From Pseudomonadota bacterium (GTDB lineage Bacteria; Pseudomonadota; Alphaproteobacteria; Sphingomonadales; Sphingomonadaceae): 64,000 nucleotides of DNA. A program made the position numbers and the translations under genes. Each line of letters starts with the position of its first letter. Positions within the stretch are counted from its first letter, which is position 1. The notes under the pieces are model-generated. The model was not told where the DNA came from. It did no database searches and was given only the letters and a program-made list of their open reading frames with translations. Below are positions 25,463 to 34,320 of the stretch, one piece after another. Location of the stretch: assembly GCA_023400405.1 (NCBI GenBank), contig JAEXFD010000013.1:310001-374000 (forward strand). Reading direction: 5' to 3'.

Positions 25463-25760
25463 GTTGTTGTCTCCAGGCACGGGCATGAAGCGCGGAACCT
25501 AGGGATCGGTTGCACAAAAAAAAGGCCGATCGCGAGGACCGGCCGGGAAAGTTTTAGGAGAGGATGCCTGAAAGGCGGGTTCTATGTGCGCCGCGGCGAA
25601 AGTTTGTGCAAGTGCGAAAAGATTGCTGCGTGATTGCGCGTATTGCAATCGGTTACACCCGCGACCATAATGGCAGCCTGGAAGGGGGATTGATCTCCGT
25701 GTCGGACGCTGTCTCGCCGCGGGACGCCCTTGCTGCGGCGCAACAAATCGAGAGCAGTGA
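25463..25760. other. Divergent intergenic region cdc48/LysR
   Basis: 298 bases without a credible gene. They hold an A8 run near 25516, a palindrome at 25632-25650, and presumably both promoters. Short open frames here have no family resemblance. Confidence 0.6.
25632..25650. promoter_or_regulatory. Palindromic operator candidate GATTGC-N7-GCAATC
   Basis: A perfect inverted repeat with a seven-base centre, containing an ATTGC-N7-GCAAT core that fits the LysR-type T-N11-A rule. A further GATTGC lies at 25621-25626. It sits 110 bases before the LysR gene and 170 bases before cdc48, a normal place for autoregulation and control of a divergent target. Confidence 0.45.
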
Positions 25761-26654
25761 ATGCGACGACTTCCTCCCCTGACGGCGATCGAGGCGTTCG
25801 TGCAAGTGGCGCGGCTGGGCTCGATCAAGGCGGCGGCGGAGGAGCTCGCCCTGTCGTCCCCCGCGCTCAGCCGGCGTGTCCAGGCACTCGAACGATTCAT
25901 CGGCAAGCCACTGTTCGAGCGGCGCCACCAGGCACTGAAGCTCAACGACGATGGCGAGCGGCTGCTGGCGCTGATCGCCCCCGCGCTCGACGCGATGACC
26001 GACGCCGTCGAGGCGATGACCAGCGGCACCGAGCTGCTCCGCCTGCGCCTGGGCGTCCTGCCGCTCTACGCGACCCAGCAATTGCTGCCACGCCTGCCCG
26101 AGCTCAAGCGCCGGCACCCGGAGCTTCATCTCGACGTCGATACCGCCGGCTATGGCGTGGCGCGACTCGGCGACGGGCTCGACGCGGCGATCGTCATCGC
26201 GCGCGACATCGATCCGGGCCTTTATGCCAAGCGGCTGGACCGCAACCGTGTCCATGTGATCGGCGCCAAGTCGCTGGTCGAGGGTCCCGACGCCGTCCGC
26301 CAGCCGCGCGATCTTTCGCGGCTCACCGCGCTCGTCCATCGCGATATGCCCGACACCTTCACGGCCTGGCGGATGGCCGCAGGCGTGCCCGATCTCGAGC
26401 CGCTGGCGATCGACCATTTCGATTCGGGCAATCTGATGCTCGAAGCCGCCGCGCAGGGGCTCGGCGTCGCCTTCATGCTCGAATCGCATTTCGAGGCGGC
26501 GCGCGACGAGCGGCTGGTCCAGCTGTTCGACGTGACCGTCGAGAGCCAGTACAGCTATTGGTTCGTCTGCCGCCCGCGCGCGCTGTCGCAGCGCCCGGTC
26601 AAGATCTTCCATGACTGGCTGATCGAGGCGATGGACGCGCAGGGGCTGGATTGA
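25761..26654 (+). CDS. LysR family transcriptional regulator
   Basis: This 297-residue regulator has an N-terminal winged helix (PPLTAIEAFVQVARLGSIKAAAEELALSSPALSRRVQALERFIGKPLFER) of the GcvA-like subgroup and a periplasmic-binding-type effector domain (about 90-295). The effector is unknown. It is divergent from cdc48 with a palindrome in between, so it may control that gene as well as itself (inference). Confidence 0.92.
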   Translation: MRRLPPLTAIEAFVQVARLGSIKAAAEELALSSPALSRRVQALERFIGKPLFERRHQALKLNDDGERLLALIAPALDAMTDAVEAMTSGTELLRLRLGVLPLYATQQLLPRLPELKRRHPELHLDVDTAGYGVARLGDGLDAAIVIARDIDPGLYAKRLDRNRVHVIGAKSLVEGPDAVRQPRDLSRLTALVHRDMPDTFTAWRMAAGVPDLEPLAIDHFDSGNLMLEAAAQGLGVAFMLESHFEAARDERLVQLFDVTVESQYSYWFVCRPRALSQRPVKIFHDWLIEAMDAQGLD

Positions 26655-26683
26655 AGTCTGTCTTCGCCGAGCTGAAACAGGCT

Positions 26684-26762
26684 CGGCACCGGCCGCTCCC
26701 CCACCCGTCTTCCCACAGAATAATGTCGATGGGAGGCCGGGTGGGGGAGCGGGCCGGTGCCG
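26684..26762. repeat. Long hairpin between LysR and ppiB
   Basis: A 24-base arm (26684-26707) is almost perfectly inverted at 26738-26762, with a one-base bulge; an inner CCCA/TGGG pair can extend it. It lies between convergent genes and can serve as a terminator, but the long arms (CTCCCCCACCCG core) suggest a dispersed palindromic element. Confidence 0.65.
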
Positions 26763-26795
26763 CGAATGCGCCGCTAGGCGCATTCCAAACCGATC

Positions 26796-27251
26796 TTACG
26801 CTTCGGTGCGCACCTTGACGATCTTGCCGGGATTCGCCGGCGGCTCGCCCTTCGGCAGCGCATCGACATGCTCCATGCCTTCGGTGACAACGCCCCAGAC
26901 GGTGTACTGGCCGTCGAGGAAGGTCGCATCGTCGAGGCAGATGAAGAACTGCGAATTGGCGCTGTTCGGATCCATCGTGCGCGCCATCGAGCACACGCCG
27001 CGGACGTGCGGCTCGCGGCTGAATTCCTGCGGCAGGTTGGGCAGCTTCGATCCGCCCATGCCGGTGCCCGAAGGATCGCCGCCCTGCGCCATGAAGCCGT
27101 CGATCACCCGGTGGAAGACGACACCGTCGTAAAAGCCCTCATCGGCAAGCGTGGCGATCCGCTCGACATGCTTGGGGGCGAGATCGGGACGCAGCTGGAT
27201 GCGGACATCGCCGGTTTCGAGGGTCATCACGAGCTGGGTGGGTTCGGACAA
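26796..27251 (-). CDS. ppiB: Peptidyl-prolyl cis-trans isomerase (cyclophilin)
   Basis: This 151-residue cyclophilin speeds proline isomerisation. It shows FHRVIDGFMAQGGDPSGTGMGG with the catalytic Arg, CSMARTMDPNSANSQFFICLDD, and LDGQYTVWGVVTEGME. No signal peptide, so cytoplasmic. Length is typical of bacterial single-domain cyclophilins. It is divergent from mgtE. Confidence 0.95.
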   Translation of the reverse strand: MSEPTQLVMTLETGDVRIQLRPDLAPKHVERIATLADEGFYDGVVFHRVIDGFMAQGGDPSGTGMGGSKLPNLPQEFSREPHVRGVCSMARTMDPNSANSQFFICLDDATFLDGQYTVWGVVTEGMEHVDALPKGEPPANPGKIVKVRTEA

Positions 27252-27361
27252 AGGGGTACTCCTGACTGGGTTTGCGCCGCCCTAGGCGCGCTTGCCACGA
27301 CTTGCAAATCGCTTTCGGCAATGGCAGCGGCAAGTGCACGGGCCACCAGCGAGGTCGAACC

Positions 27362-28765
27362 ATGAGCGAGACCGAACTCTCCCCCGAAACGGCGCCGGCC
27401 GAGAGCCAGCTCGACGAAGACGACCGGCTGCGGCCCGAATTCGTCGATGCGGTGCTCGAAGCGGTCGAGGCGGGCGATGCCGAGCGCGCCCATGCGCTGG
27501 CCGAGCCGCTGCACCCCGCCGACATCGCCGACCTGGTCGAGCTCGCGCCCGCAGAGGACCGCCAGGCGCTGGTCACGGCGATCGCCGACCTGATCGACGG
27601 CGACGTGCTCGCCGAGATGAACGACTGGGTGCGCGAGGCGCTGGTCGATGCGCTCGAGCCGCACCAGGTGGCGGACCTCGCCGCCGAGCTCGATACCGAC
27701 GACGCCGTCGCGATCATCGAGGACATGGACGTCGAGGACCAGCGCGAGGTGCTCCGCGCGCTCGACCCCGACGATCGCGCGGCGATCGAAGAGGCGCTGT
27801 CCTACCCGGAGGAATCCGCCGGCCGCCTGATGCAGCGCGAGCTGATCGCGGTGCCCGAGCATTGGACCGTCGGCGACGTGCTCGACTATCTGCGCGGCAA
27901 TGACGAGCTGACCACCGATTTCTGGGAAATCTTCGTCGTCGATCCCTCGCACAAGCCGATCGGGACCTGCGAACTCTCCTGGATCCTGCGCACGCCACGC
28001 GGCATCACGATCAGCGACGTGATGAAGCGCGAACAGACGCTGATCCCGGTCGACATGGACCAGGAGGAAGTGGCGCTGCGCTTCCAGAAATACGCGCTGA
28101 TCTCCGCCGCGGTGATCGACGCCAGCGGCCGGCTGGTCGGCATGATCACGGTGGACGACATCGTCCACATCATCTCGCAGGAAGCCGGCGAGGATATCCT
28201 GCGCCTCTCCGGCGCCGGCGAGGGCGACATCAACGAGCCGGTGCTGCTCACCGTCCGGACGCGGCTGACCTGGCTGTTCGTCAACCTCGGCACCGCGATC
28301 CTCGCCGCGTCGGTGGTGGGCCTGTTCCAGGGCGAAATCGCCAAGTTCGCACTGCTCGCGGTGCTGATGCCGATCGTCTCCGGCATGGGTGGCAATGCGG
28401 GGACGCAGACGCTGGCGGTGGTGGTCCGCGCGATCGCGACCAACCAGCTGACCGAATCGAACACGATCCGCATGATCGTGCGCGAGCTGCGCATTGCGGC
28501 GGCCAACGGCGCCTCGCTGGGCCTCGCGATCGGGGCGGGGACATTGCTGATCTATGGGATTCCGTGGCTGGCGGCCGTGATCGCGATGGCGATGGTGATC
28601 AACAATCTGATCGCCGGGCTTTCGGGCGTGCTGATCCCGGTGACGCTCGACCGGTTGCGAGTCGATCCCGCCGTCTCCTCCGCCGTGTTCGTCACGATGA
28701 TGACCGATGTGATGGGCTTCTTCTCATTCCTCGGCCTCGCCACGCTGGTGGGCCTGGGCGGCTAA
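27362..28765 (+). CDS. mgtE: Magnesium transporter MgtE
   Basis: This 467-residue Mg2+ channel has an N domain (LHPADIADLVELAPAEDRQALV; EDMDVEDQREVLRALDPDDRAAIEEALSYPEESAGRLMQ), two CBS domains (about 150-270, with PVDMDQEEVALRFQKYALISAAVIDASGRLVGMITVDDI) and a five-span membrane part with MPIVSGMGGNAGTQTLAVVVRAIA. The start at 27362 is the first good ATG after a GAGGT site. The acidic N-terminal end is longer than in some relatives. Confidence 0.95.
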   Translation: MSETELSPETAPAESQLDEDDRLRPEFVDAVLEAVEAGDAERAHALAEPLHPADIADLVELAPAEDRQALVTAIADLIDGDVLAEMNDWVREALVDALEPHQVADLAAELDTDDAVAIIEDMDVEDQREVLRALDPDDRAAIEEALSYPEESAGRLMQRELIAVPEHWTVGDVLDYLRGNDELTTDFWEIFVVDPSHKPIGTCELSWILRTPRGITISDVMKREQTLIPVDMDQEEVALRFQKYALISAAVIDASGRLVGMITVDDIVHIISQEAGEDILRLSGAGEGDINEPVLLTVRTRLTWLFVNLGTAILAASVVGLFQGEIAKFALLAVLMPIVSGMGGNAGTQTLAVVVRAIATNQLTESNTIRMIVRELRIAAANGASLGLAIGAGTLLIYGIPWLAAVIAMAMVINNLIAGLSGVLIPVTLDRLRVDPAVSSAVFVTMMTDVMGFFSFLGLATLVGLGG

Positions 28766-28805
28766 ACGGCTTGATCGGGGGCGGGCGGCGCCCCAGATCG
28801 AGCCG

Positions 28806-29207
28806 GTGCCGCTCCATCTCACCAAGGTCGCCTATGGCTGCGACAGCATCGACTATCTGGCCGAGCGCCTGGCGCTCAAGGCCGCGCATTTGCCGGCCTT
28901 CCTGACCACGCGCTACTTGCCCAAGCGGCATGAGGAGATCGCCGGCGGATCGCTCTTCTGGATCATCAAGCACCAGCTGATCGGCCGATCGCCGATCCTG
29001 GGCTTCGGCGAGGCCGAGGGCGGACGCGTCGCCATCTATCTCGAGCCGCGGCTTGTGCTCGTCCAGGCCCGGCCCAAGCGCGCGCATCAGGGCTGGCGCT
29101 ATCTCGAAGGCAAGGATGCGCCGGCCGATCTGGGCGAGGCAGGCGCGGGGATCGCCGAGCTGCCGCCGGCGCTGGTCGGGGAGCTGGCGGGGCTGGGACT
29201 AATATAA
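28806..29207 (+). CDS. DUF1489 family protein
   Basis: This 133-residue protein starts with GTG and matches DUF1489 (MPLHLTKVAYGCDSIDYLAERL; RHEEIAGGSLFWIIKHQLIGRSPILGF; QGWRYLEGKDAPADL). It is conserved across alphaproteobacteria with no known function. It follows mgtE by 40 bases and may be read from the same message. Confidence 0.85.
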   Translation: MPLHLTKVAYGCDSIDYLAERLALKAAHLPAFLTTRYLPKRHEEIAGGSLFWIIKHQLIGRSPILGFGEAEGGRVAIYLEPRLVLVQARPKRAHQGWRYLEGKDAPADLGEAGAGIAELPPALVGELAGLGLI

Positions 29208-29209
29208 TC

Positions 29210-29237
29210 TCCCTTTCCCGCGAAAGCGGGAGAGGGA
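29210..29237. terminator. Stem-loop between DUF1489 and msrA
   Basis: An 11-bp stem with a single T-G wobble closes a GAAA tetraloop (CCCTTTCCCGC and GCGGGAGAGGG), between convergent genes. A short A run follows on the plus strand and T-rich sequence on the other. Likely a two-way terminator. Confidence 0.6.
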
Positions 29238-29244
29238 AAATGGC

Positions 29245-29901
29245 TCAGTTCACCAGTTGCGGATAGGCGTTGCGGAAGGCGGCGACCTTGGGCTTATCCC
29301 AACGGACGATGTAGGGATGCATCGGGTGGCGCCAGAAGAAATCCTGGTGATAGGCCTCGGCCGGATAGAAGCCGCCGCTTTCCAGCTTGGTGACGATCGG
29401 GCGGGGGAAAGACTTGGCCGCGCCGAGCTGCGCGATATAGGCGGAGGCGATGCGCCGCTGTTCGGCATCCTGCGGGAAGATCGCCGAACGATAGCTCGGG
29501 CCGGTGTCAGGACCCTGGCGATTGAGCTGGGTCGGATCGTGCGCGACCGAGAAATAGATGCGCAGCAGCGTGCCGTAGCTCACCTTGCGCGGATCATAGA
29601 CGATGCGCACGGCCTCGGCATGGCCGGTGCGCTCGCCGGAGACCTGGGCATAGGTCGCCGTCTCGCGCGTGCCGCCGGCATAGCCGTTCGTCACCGAATG
29701 CACGCCCTTCACCGATTGGAACACGGCTTCCATGCCCCAGAAGCAACCGCCCGCCAGCACGGCGACCTGTTCGCCGCTGCTCGGTTTCACATCGGCCGCG
29801 GGCGCGGGCAGGGGAACCGCCCGCTCGGCGGCATTGCCGGTCAGCGTCAGCAGCAGCAATCCACCGCCGACGACCGCAGTGAAGAGAGCGAGCTTGGCCA
29901 T
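29245..29901 (-). CDS. msrA: Peptide methionine-S-sulfoxide reductase MsrA, exported
   Basis: This 218-residue enzyme repairs S-methionine sulfoxide in proteins. The active site GGCFWGMEAVFQ is present, with VTNGYAGGTRETATYAQVSGERTGHAEAVRIVYDP and FYPAEAYHQDFFWRHPMHPYIVRWDKPK. Residues 1-24 form a signal peptide or anchor (LALFTAVVGGGLLLLTLTGNA), so it acts in the periplasm. The usual cytosolic MsrA has no such leader. The msrB at 50359-50793 has none. Confidence 0.93.
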   Translation of the reverse strand: MAKLALFTAVVGGGLLLLTLTGNAAERAVPLPAPAADVKPSSGEQVAVLAGGCFWGMEAVFQSVKGVHSVTNGYAGGTRETATYAQVSGERTGHAEAVRIVYDPRKVSYGTLLRIYFSVAHDPTQLNRQGPDTGPSYRSAIFPQDAEQRRIASAYIAQLGAAKSFPRPIVTKLESGGFYPAEAYHQDFFWRHPMHPYIVRWDKPKVAAFRNAYPQLVN

Positions 29902-29966
29902 GGCGAATCCTCGAACAGGGAAGGTTCTCCCTATACGTCGTACTTTCGTCGCGCGTTACAAGCCAT

Positions 29967-31166
29967 TCATCGCAGGGCGGCGCAAGCCTCCTGGATTCGC
30001 CCGCATGCCTCGGTCAGCAGCGCGTCCGACGTCGCATAGCTGATCCGCAGCGCCGGCGAGAAGCCGAACGCGCCGCCATGCACCGCGGCGACCCGCGCCT
30101 CGTCGAGCAGATAGCCGACCATCGCTTCGTCGCTGTCGATCACCTGGCCCTTGGGCGTGGCCTTGCCGATCAGCGCGCTGAATTCGGGATAGACGTAGAA
30201 GGCGCCTTCGGGACGTGGGCAGGTCATGCCGTTGATCTGGTTGAGCATCGACACGACGAGATCGCGCCGGCCCTGGAAGGCATCGACCCGCTCCTTGAGG
30301 AAGCTCTGATCGCCATTGAGCGCGGCGACCGAGGCGGCCTGCGAGATGCTGCACGGATTCGACGTCGATTGCGACTGGAGCTTGCCCATCGCCTTGATCA
30401 GCCAGGCCGGGCCGCCGGCATAGCCGATCCGCCAGCCGGTCATCGCATAGGCCTTGGAGACGCCGTTCGCGGTCAGCGTGCGATCGTAGAGCGACGGACA
30501 GACCTGGGCGATCGTGGCGAATTCGAAGCCGTCGTACAGGATGTGCTCGTACATGTCGTCGGCGTAGATCAGTACCTGCGGGTGCCGCTCGAGAACTTCG
30601 CCCAGCGCCTTGAGCTCGGCGGCGCTATAGGCGGCACCGGTCGGGTTCGAGGGCGAATTGAGCACCACCCATTTGGTGCGCGACGTGATCGCGGCCTCGA
30701 GCTGCTCGGGCTTGATCTTGTAGTTCTGCGCGGCGCCCGCGGCGACGAACACCGGCTTGCCCCCGGCGAATTCGACCACGTCGGGATAGCTCACCCAGTA
30801 GGGGGCGGGGATCACCACTTCGTCGCCGGCGTCGATCGTCGCGCAAAAGGCATTGAACAGCGTGTGCTTGCCCCCCGAATTCACGCTGATCTGGTTCTCG
30901 GCATAGGTGAGGCCGTTGTCGCGCGCGAACTTGGCGACCACGGCCTGCTTCAGCTCGGGCGTGCCGTCGACATTGGTATATTTGGTCTGGCCCTTGCGGA
31001 TCGCCTCGATCGCCGCTTCCTTGACGAAATCGGGGGTGTCGAAATCGGGCTCGCCCGCGCCGAGGCCGATGACGTCGATGCCGGCGCGCTTCAGCTCGAA
31101 CACGCGGCTGGTCATGGCGAGCGTGGCGGAGGGCTGGATGCGATTGAGCGCGGCCGAGGTCTGCAT
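29967..31166 (-). CDS. aatA: Pyridoxal phosphate-dependent aspartate aminotransferase
   Basis: This 399-residue class I aminotransferase is of the alphaproteobacterial aspartate type, with RIQPSATLAMTSRVFELKRAGIDVIGLGAGEPDFDTPDFVKEAA, NSPSNPTGAAYS, and the PLP lysine in NGVSKAYAMTGWRIGYAGG. It interconverts aspartate/oxaloacetate with glutamate/2-oxoglutarate; some members also use prephenate. Single gene with no close operon partner. Confidence 0.93.
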   Translation of the reverse strand: MQTSAALNRIQPSATLAMTSRVFELKRAGIDVIGLGAGEPDFDTPDFVKEAAIEAIRKGQTKYTNVDGTPELKQAVVAKFARDNGLTYAENQISVNSGGKHTLFNAFCATIDAGDEVVIPAPYWVSYPDVVEFAGGKPVFVAAGAAQNYKIKPEQLEAAITSRTKWVVLNSPSNPTGAAYSAAELKALGEVLERHPQVLIYADDMYEHILYDGFEFATIAQVCPSLYDRTLTANGVSKAYAMTGWRIGYAGGPAWLIKAMGKLQSQSTSNPCSISQAASVAALNGDQSFLKERVDAFQGRRDLVVSMLNQINGMTCPRPEGAFYVYPEFSALIGKATPKGQVIDSDEAMVGYLLDEARVAAVHGGAFGFSPALRISYATSDALLTEACGRIQEACAALR

Positions 31167-31201
31167 GAAAGGCGCCTTTTCCGGAAGGGGAGACGGCGCG
31201 C

Positions 31202-32965
31202 CTATAAGGCGGGGTTCGGCGCTTCCGCAACCGTAACCGCTGCAACCAGTCCGCGTAGCGCGTTGCCGAGATAGAAGCCGCGCGCAAGATCGGCTGGACG
31301 CAGATCGCCCTCAATCGCGCGGCCGGTATCGATCAGCTCGGCGCGCAGCACGCCGGGCAGCAGCCCCCGGGCGAGCGGCGGCGTAACCAGCAGCCCTTCG
31401 CGCTCGACGAAGAGCGACGTGAAGCTGCCTTCGGTGAGATAGCCCTCGTCATCGATAAACAGCACGTCCCAGGTTCCGGCGGCGGCACGGGGAAGGTCGT
31501 AGATCGCGCGGCGGCTGGTCTTGTGGTGAAGACGGAAATCGTCGCGCGGCACGGTGCGCGGGACGATCGTGACCGTCACCGGCTCGGCGGGCGGATCGGG
31601 CAAGGGCGCGATGCCGATCGCGATCGCGCCCGACGGGGCGAGCAGCAGCCGCACCCGCGCCGATGCGCGGAGGCGGAAAGTCGCGGCCTGGAGCTCGTTG
31701 CGCGCGGCATGGCGATCGAATTCGAAGCCAAACCTGTCTGCGCTGGCCTTCATCCGCACAAGGTGCCGCTCGAGCAGCGGCAGGCCGGCGAGCGGATCGA
31801 AGCGCATCGTCTCGATCAGGTCGAAGCCCGCCTCGCCCGCCGTGACGAAGGCGCCCTTGGCGAGGCACTCGTCCCATTCCTCGGCTGCGTTCGAATCGGC
31901 GACCACGCCCGATCCTAACCCAAGCGTGGCGCGGGGGGCACCCTCGTCGATCGTAAATGTCCGGATTGCCACATTGAATCGGGCGGAGCCGTCCGCCTCG
32001 ATCGCGCCGATCGCGCCGGTATAGACGCCGCGCGGATCCGCCTCGACCTCGCCGATCACCTGCATCGCGCGCAGCTTCGGCGCGCCGGTGATCGATCCGC
32101 AGGGGAAGAGGGCGGCGAGCGTGTCGATCGGCCCGGCTTGCGCGGCCGGCGCGGCCACCACGGTCGAAACCATCTGATGGACGGTGGGATAGCGCTCGAC
32201 TTCGAATAGGTTGGGGACGCGTACGCTGCCCGGACGGGCGATGCGGGTGAGATCGTTGCGCATCAGATCGACGATCATCAGGTTCTCCGCGCGCTGCTTG
32301 GCATCGGCGGCGAGTTGGGCGGCGATCGCCGCATCCTCGGCCGGCGTGGTGCCGCGGCGGGCCGTCCCCTTCATCGGCCGGGTGACGATCGTTTCGCGGT
32401 CCTGCTCGAAGAACAGCTCGGGCGAAAAGGACAGGATCCATTGGCTTCCGGTCGCGACCAAGGCGGCGTGGCCCGCGCGCGCGCGCGTACGGAGAAGGGC
32501 GTAGAGCGCCGCCGGATGGCCGGAAAAGGGCAGGTCGGCGCGGAAGCTGAGATTGGCCTGATAGATGTCGCCGGCGCGGATATAGTCGGCGACCCGGGCA
32601 AAGCGCCGGGCATAGTCCGCGGCATCGATCCGCGGCTGCGGCACACCCGCCCAGGCGCCGGCGGGATCGGGCAGCAGCTGCTCGACCTCGACCGTCTCGG
32701 CATGCGCGAAGGCGCCGAACCACAGATACGGCCCCGCGCCGGCCTGCGCTGCGGCATGGTCGTCGAACCCCGGCGCGGCATCATAGGCGACGACTCCGGC
32801 GAGCCTCGCTCCCTGCGTCTGCAACCGCCGCAAGGCGGCGAGCGCCTCCGGCACCTCGTCTGGCCGGTCGGCGCGGATCACCGATTCCGCACCGGAATAG
32901 AGGCGCGCCTCGCCGCCCGGACGGGCATCGTCGAGCAGGACGAACGGAGGCTCGGGCAGAGTCAT
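31202..32965 (-). CDS. pabBC: Aminodeoxychorismate synthase component I fused to aminodeoxychorismate lyase
   Basis: The N-terminal about 370 residues are a chorismate-binding PabB (GDIYQANLSFRAD, SPELFFEQDRETIVTRPMKGTARRG, FPCGSITGAPKLRAMQVI). From about 385 a class IV aminotransferase/PabC domain follows (LIETMRFDPLAGLPLLERHLVRM, LHHKTSRRAIYD, LTEGSFTSLFVER, TPPLARGLLPGVLRAELI). Together these make p-aminobenzoate for folate from chorismate, using ammonia from a PabA not seen here. 587 residues. Such fusions are known. Confidence 0.93.
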   Translation of the reverse strand: MTLPEPPFVLLDDARPGGEARLYSGAESVIRADRPDEVPEALAALRRLQTQGARLAGVVAYDAAPGFDDHAAAQAGAGPYLWFGAFAHAETVEVEQLLPDPAGAWAGVPQPRIDAADYARRFARVADYIRAGDIYQANLSFRADLPFSGHPAALYALLRTRARAGHAALVATGSQWILSFSPELFFEQDRETIVTRPMKGTARRGTTPAEDAAIAAQLAADAKQRAENLMIVDLMRNDLTRIARPGSVRVPNLFEVERYPTVHQMVSTVVAAPAAQAGPIDTLAALFPCGSITGAPKLRAMQVIGEVEADPRGVYTGAIGAIEADGSARFNVAIRTFTIDEGAPRATLGLGSGVVADSNAAEEWDECLAKGAFVTAGEAGFDLIETMRFDPLAGLPLLERHLVRMKASADRFGFEFDRHAARNELQAATFRLRASARVRLLLAPSGAIAIGIAPLPDPPAEPVTVTIVPRTVPRDDFRLHHKTSRRAIYDLPRAAAGTWDVLFIDDEGYLTEGSFTSLFVEREGLLVTPPLARGLLPGVLRAELIDTGRAIEGDLRPADLARGFYLGNALRGLVAAVTVAEAPNPAL

Positions 32966-33045
32966 GCCCGGCGCGGCATGGCGCCGCCGGGCGCCGGCGG
33001 CAAGCCCATGTTGCCCGCCCGGCCGCCGCGCCCTATCTCCGGGCC

Positions 33046-33708
33046 ATGGCCAATCCCCCGATGCGCGCCGCGGTGATCCCGGTGACGCCGCTCCAGCAGA
33101 ACTGCACCTTGCTCTGGTGCACCGAGACGATGCGCGGCGCCTTCGTCGATCCCGGCGGCGACCTCGCCAAGCTTCGCGCGGCGGCGCAACAGCACGGCGT
33201 GACGATCGAGAAGATCCTCGTGACTCACGGCCATATCGATCATTGCGGCGCGGCCGGCACCCTCGCCAAGGAGCTGGGCGTGCCGATCGAAGGGCCGCAC
33301 GAGGCCGATCGCTTCTGGATCGCCCGGCTCGACGAGGACGGGCGCAATTACGGCATTCCCGGTGCGGTGTTCGAACCCGATCGCTGGCTGAACAATGGCG
33401 ATCAGGTGACCGTCGGCAAGCTCGTGCTCGACGTGTACCACTGCCCCGGCCACACGCCGGGCCACGTCGTCTTCCATCACGCGCCGTCGAAATTCGCGAC
33501 GGTGGGCGACGTGCTGTTCCAGGGATCGATCGGCCGCACCGACTTCCCGCTCGGCAACCACCAGGACCTGATCGACGCGATTACCGGCCGGCTCTGGCCG
33601 CTTGGCGACGACACCGCCTTTGTCCCCGGCCATGGACCCTTGAGCAATTTCGGGCACGAGCGGCGGACGAATCCCTTCGTCGCCGATGCGGTCCTCGCGA
33701 GGAATTAG
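33046..33708 (+). CDS. Metallo-beta-lactamase fold hydrolase (YcbL/glyoxalase II-like)
   Basis: This 220-residue hydrolase has the full metal set: THGHIDHCGAAG, then CPGHTPGHVVFH, then VGDVLFQGSIGRTD and VPGHGPLSNFGHE. It resembles YcbL (type II glyoxalase-like) proteins that cleave thioesters such as S-lactoylglutathione. The substrate is inferred from family only. Its stop overlaps the MAPEG gene on the other strand by four bases. Confidence 0.88.
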   Translation: MANPPMRAAVIPVTPLQQNCTLLWCTETMRGAFVDPGGDLAKLRAAAQQHGVTIEKILVTHGHIDHCGAAGTLAKELGVPIEGPHEADRFWIARLDEDGRNYGIPGAVFEPDRWLNNGDQVTVGKLVLDVYHCPGHTPGHVVFHHAPSKFATVGDVLFQGSIGRTDFPLGNHQDLIDAITGRLWPLGDDTAFVPGHGPLSNFGHERRTNPFVADAVLARN

Positions 33709-34133
33709 GACGTTGGCGCGATCTTGAAGACCGTGGTCGGCGCGGCGGGCGCTTGCGCGCCGAGATAGATCGCGTAGCCGGCGAGCGCGAGCATCGGCAC
33801 ATAGGTGAGCAACATCCCCGCCTGCCGCGCCCAGATCGGCCCCACCATGCCGATCGCGTGCAGCACCCGGCCGAGCAGGAACGCCGCGGTGAAGCCCCAC
33901 AGCCAGATCGTCGATCCGGTCGCGAGCTCGATCAGCGCGACGAGGATCAGGGTGAGCGGCGCATATTCGGTGAAGTTGAGGTGCGCGCGCATCCGCGTCG
34001 CCAATTCGCCTCCCGGTCCTTCACCGTGAAGGATCTTCTGCGAGACACGGATGCGAACGATTCGCGCGCCCAGCCAGAAGTTGATCAGCGCGGCGGCGCC
34101 GGCGGCAGTGAGCGTCACGGGCAGAATGATCAT
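33705..34133 (-). CDS. MAPEG family membrane protein
   Basis: This 142-residue protein has four membrane spans. The family is shown by GGELATRMRAHLNFTEYAPLTLILVALIELATG and LLGRVLHAIGM. MAPEG proteins include glutathione-dependent enzymes. A GGGGGAG site lies seven bases before the chosen ATG at 34133. It is next to a glyoxalase II-like hydrolase, so a shared thiol/glutathione theme is possible but unproven. Confidence 0.85.
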   Translation of the reverse strand: MIILPVTLTAAGAAALINFWLGARIVRIRVSQKILHGEGPGGELATRMRAHLNFTEYAPLTLILVALIELATGSTIWLWGFTAAFLLGRVLHAIGMVGPIWARQAGMLLTYVPMLALAGYAIYLGAQAPAAPTTVFKIAPTS

Positions 34134-34172
34134 TGGCGGTCTCCCCCTCGATCCGCCAGCCCTGCCATGCAC

Positions 34173-34200
34173 TTGCGCCCTCCGCAAGAATCGCTATACG
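34173..34200 (+). promoter_or_regulatory. Candidate rpmF operon promoter
   Basis: TTGCGC (34173-34178) and GCTATACG (34193-34200) resemble the Caulobacter-type housekeeping promoter (TTG..., GCTANAWC) with a 14-base spacer. Eye-based only; it lies about 120 bases before rpmF. Confidence 0.3.
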
Positions 34201-34320
34201 CGCGGGCTCGCTTTGCGACCTGCCTGCTGGTCCGGCGAGCGCCGGGACCACCGTCGCTTGCCCGCTGGGCCATGCGGGCATATCGCGGTTTTTTGATTCG
34301 TTACGTTAGAAGGTGCCGAA

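Noticed and set aside
23333..25633. A 766-codon plus-strand frame
   Set aside because: Mirror of the CDC48 gene with no family resemblance.
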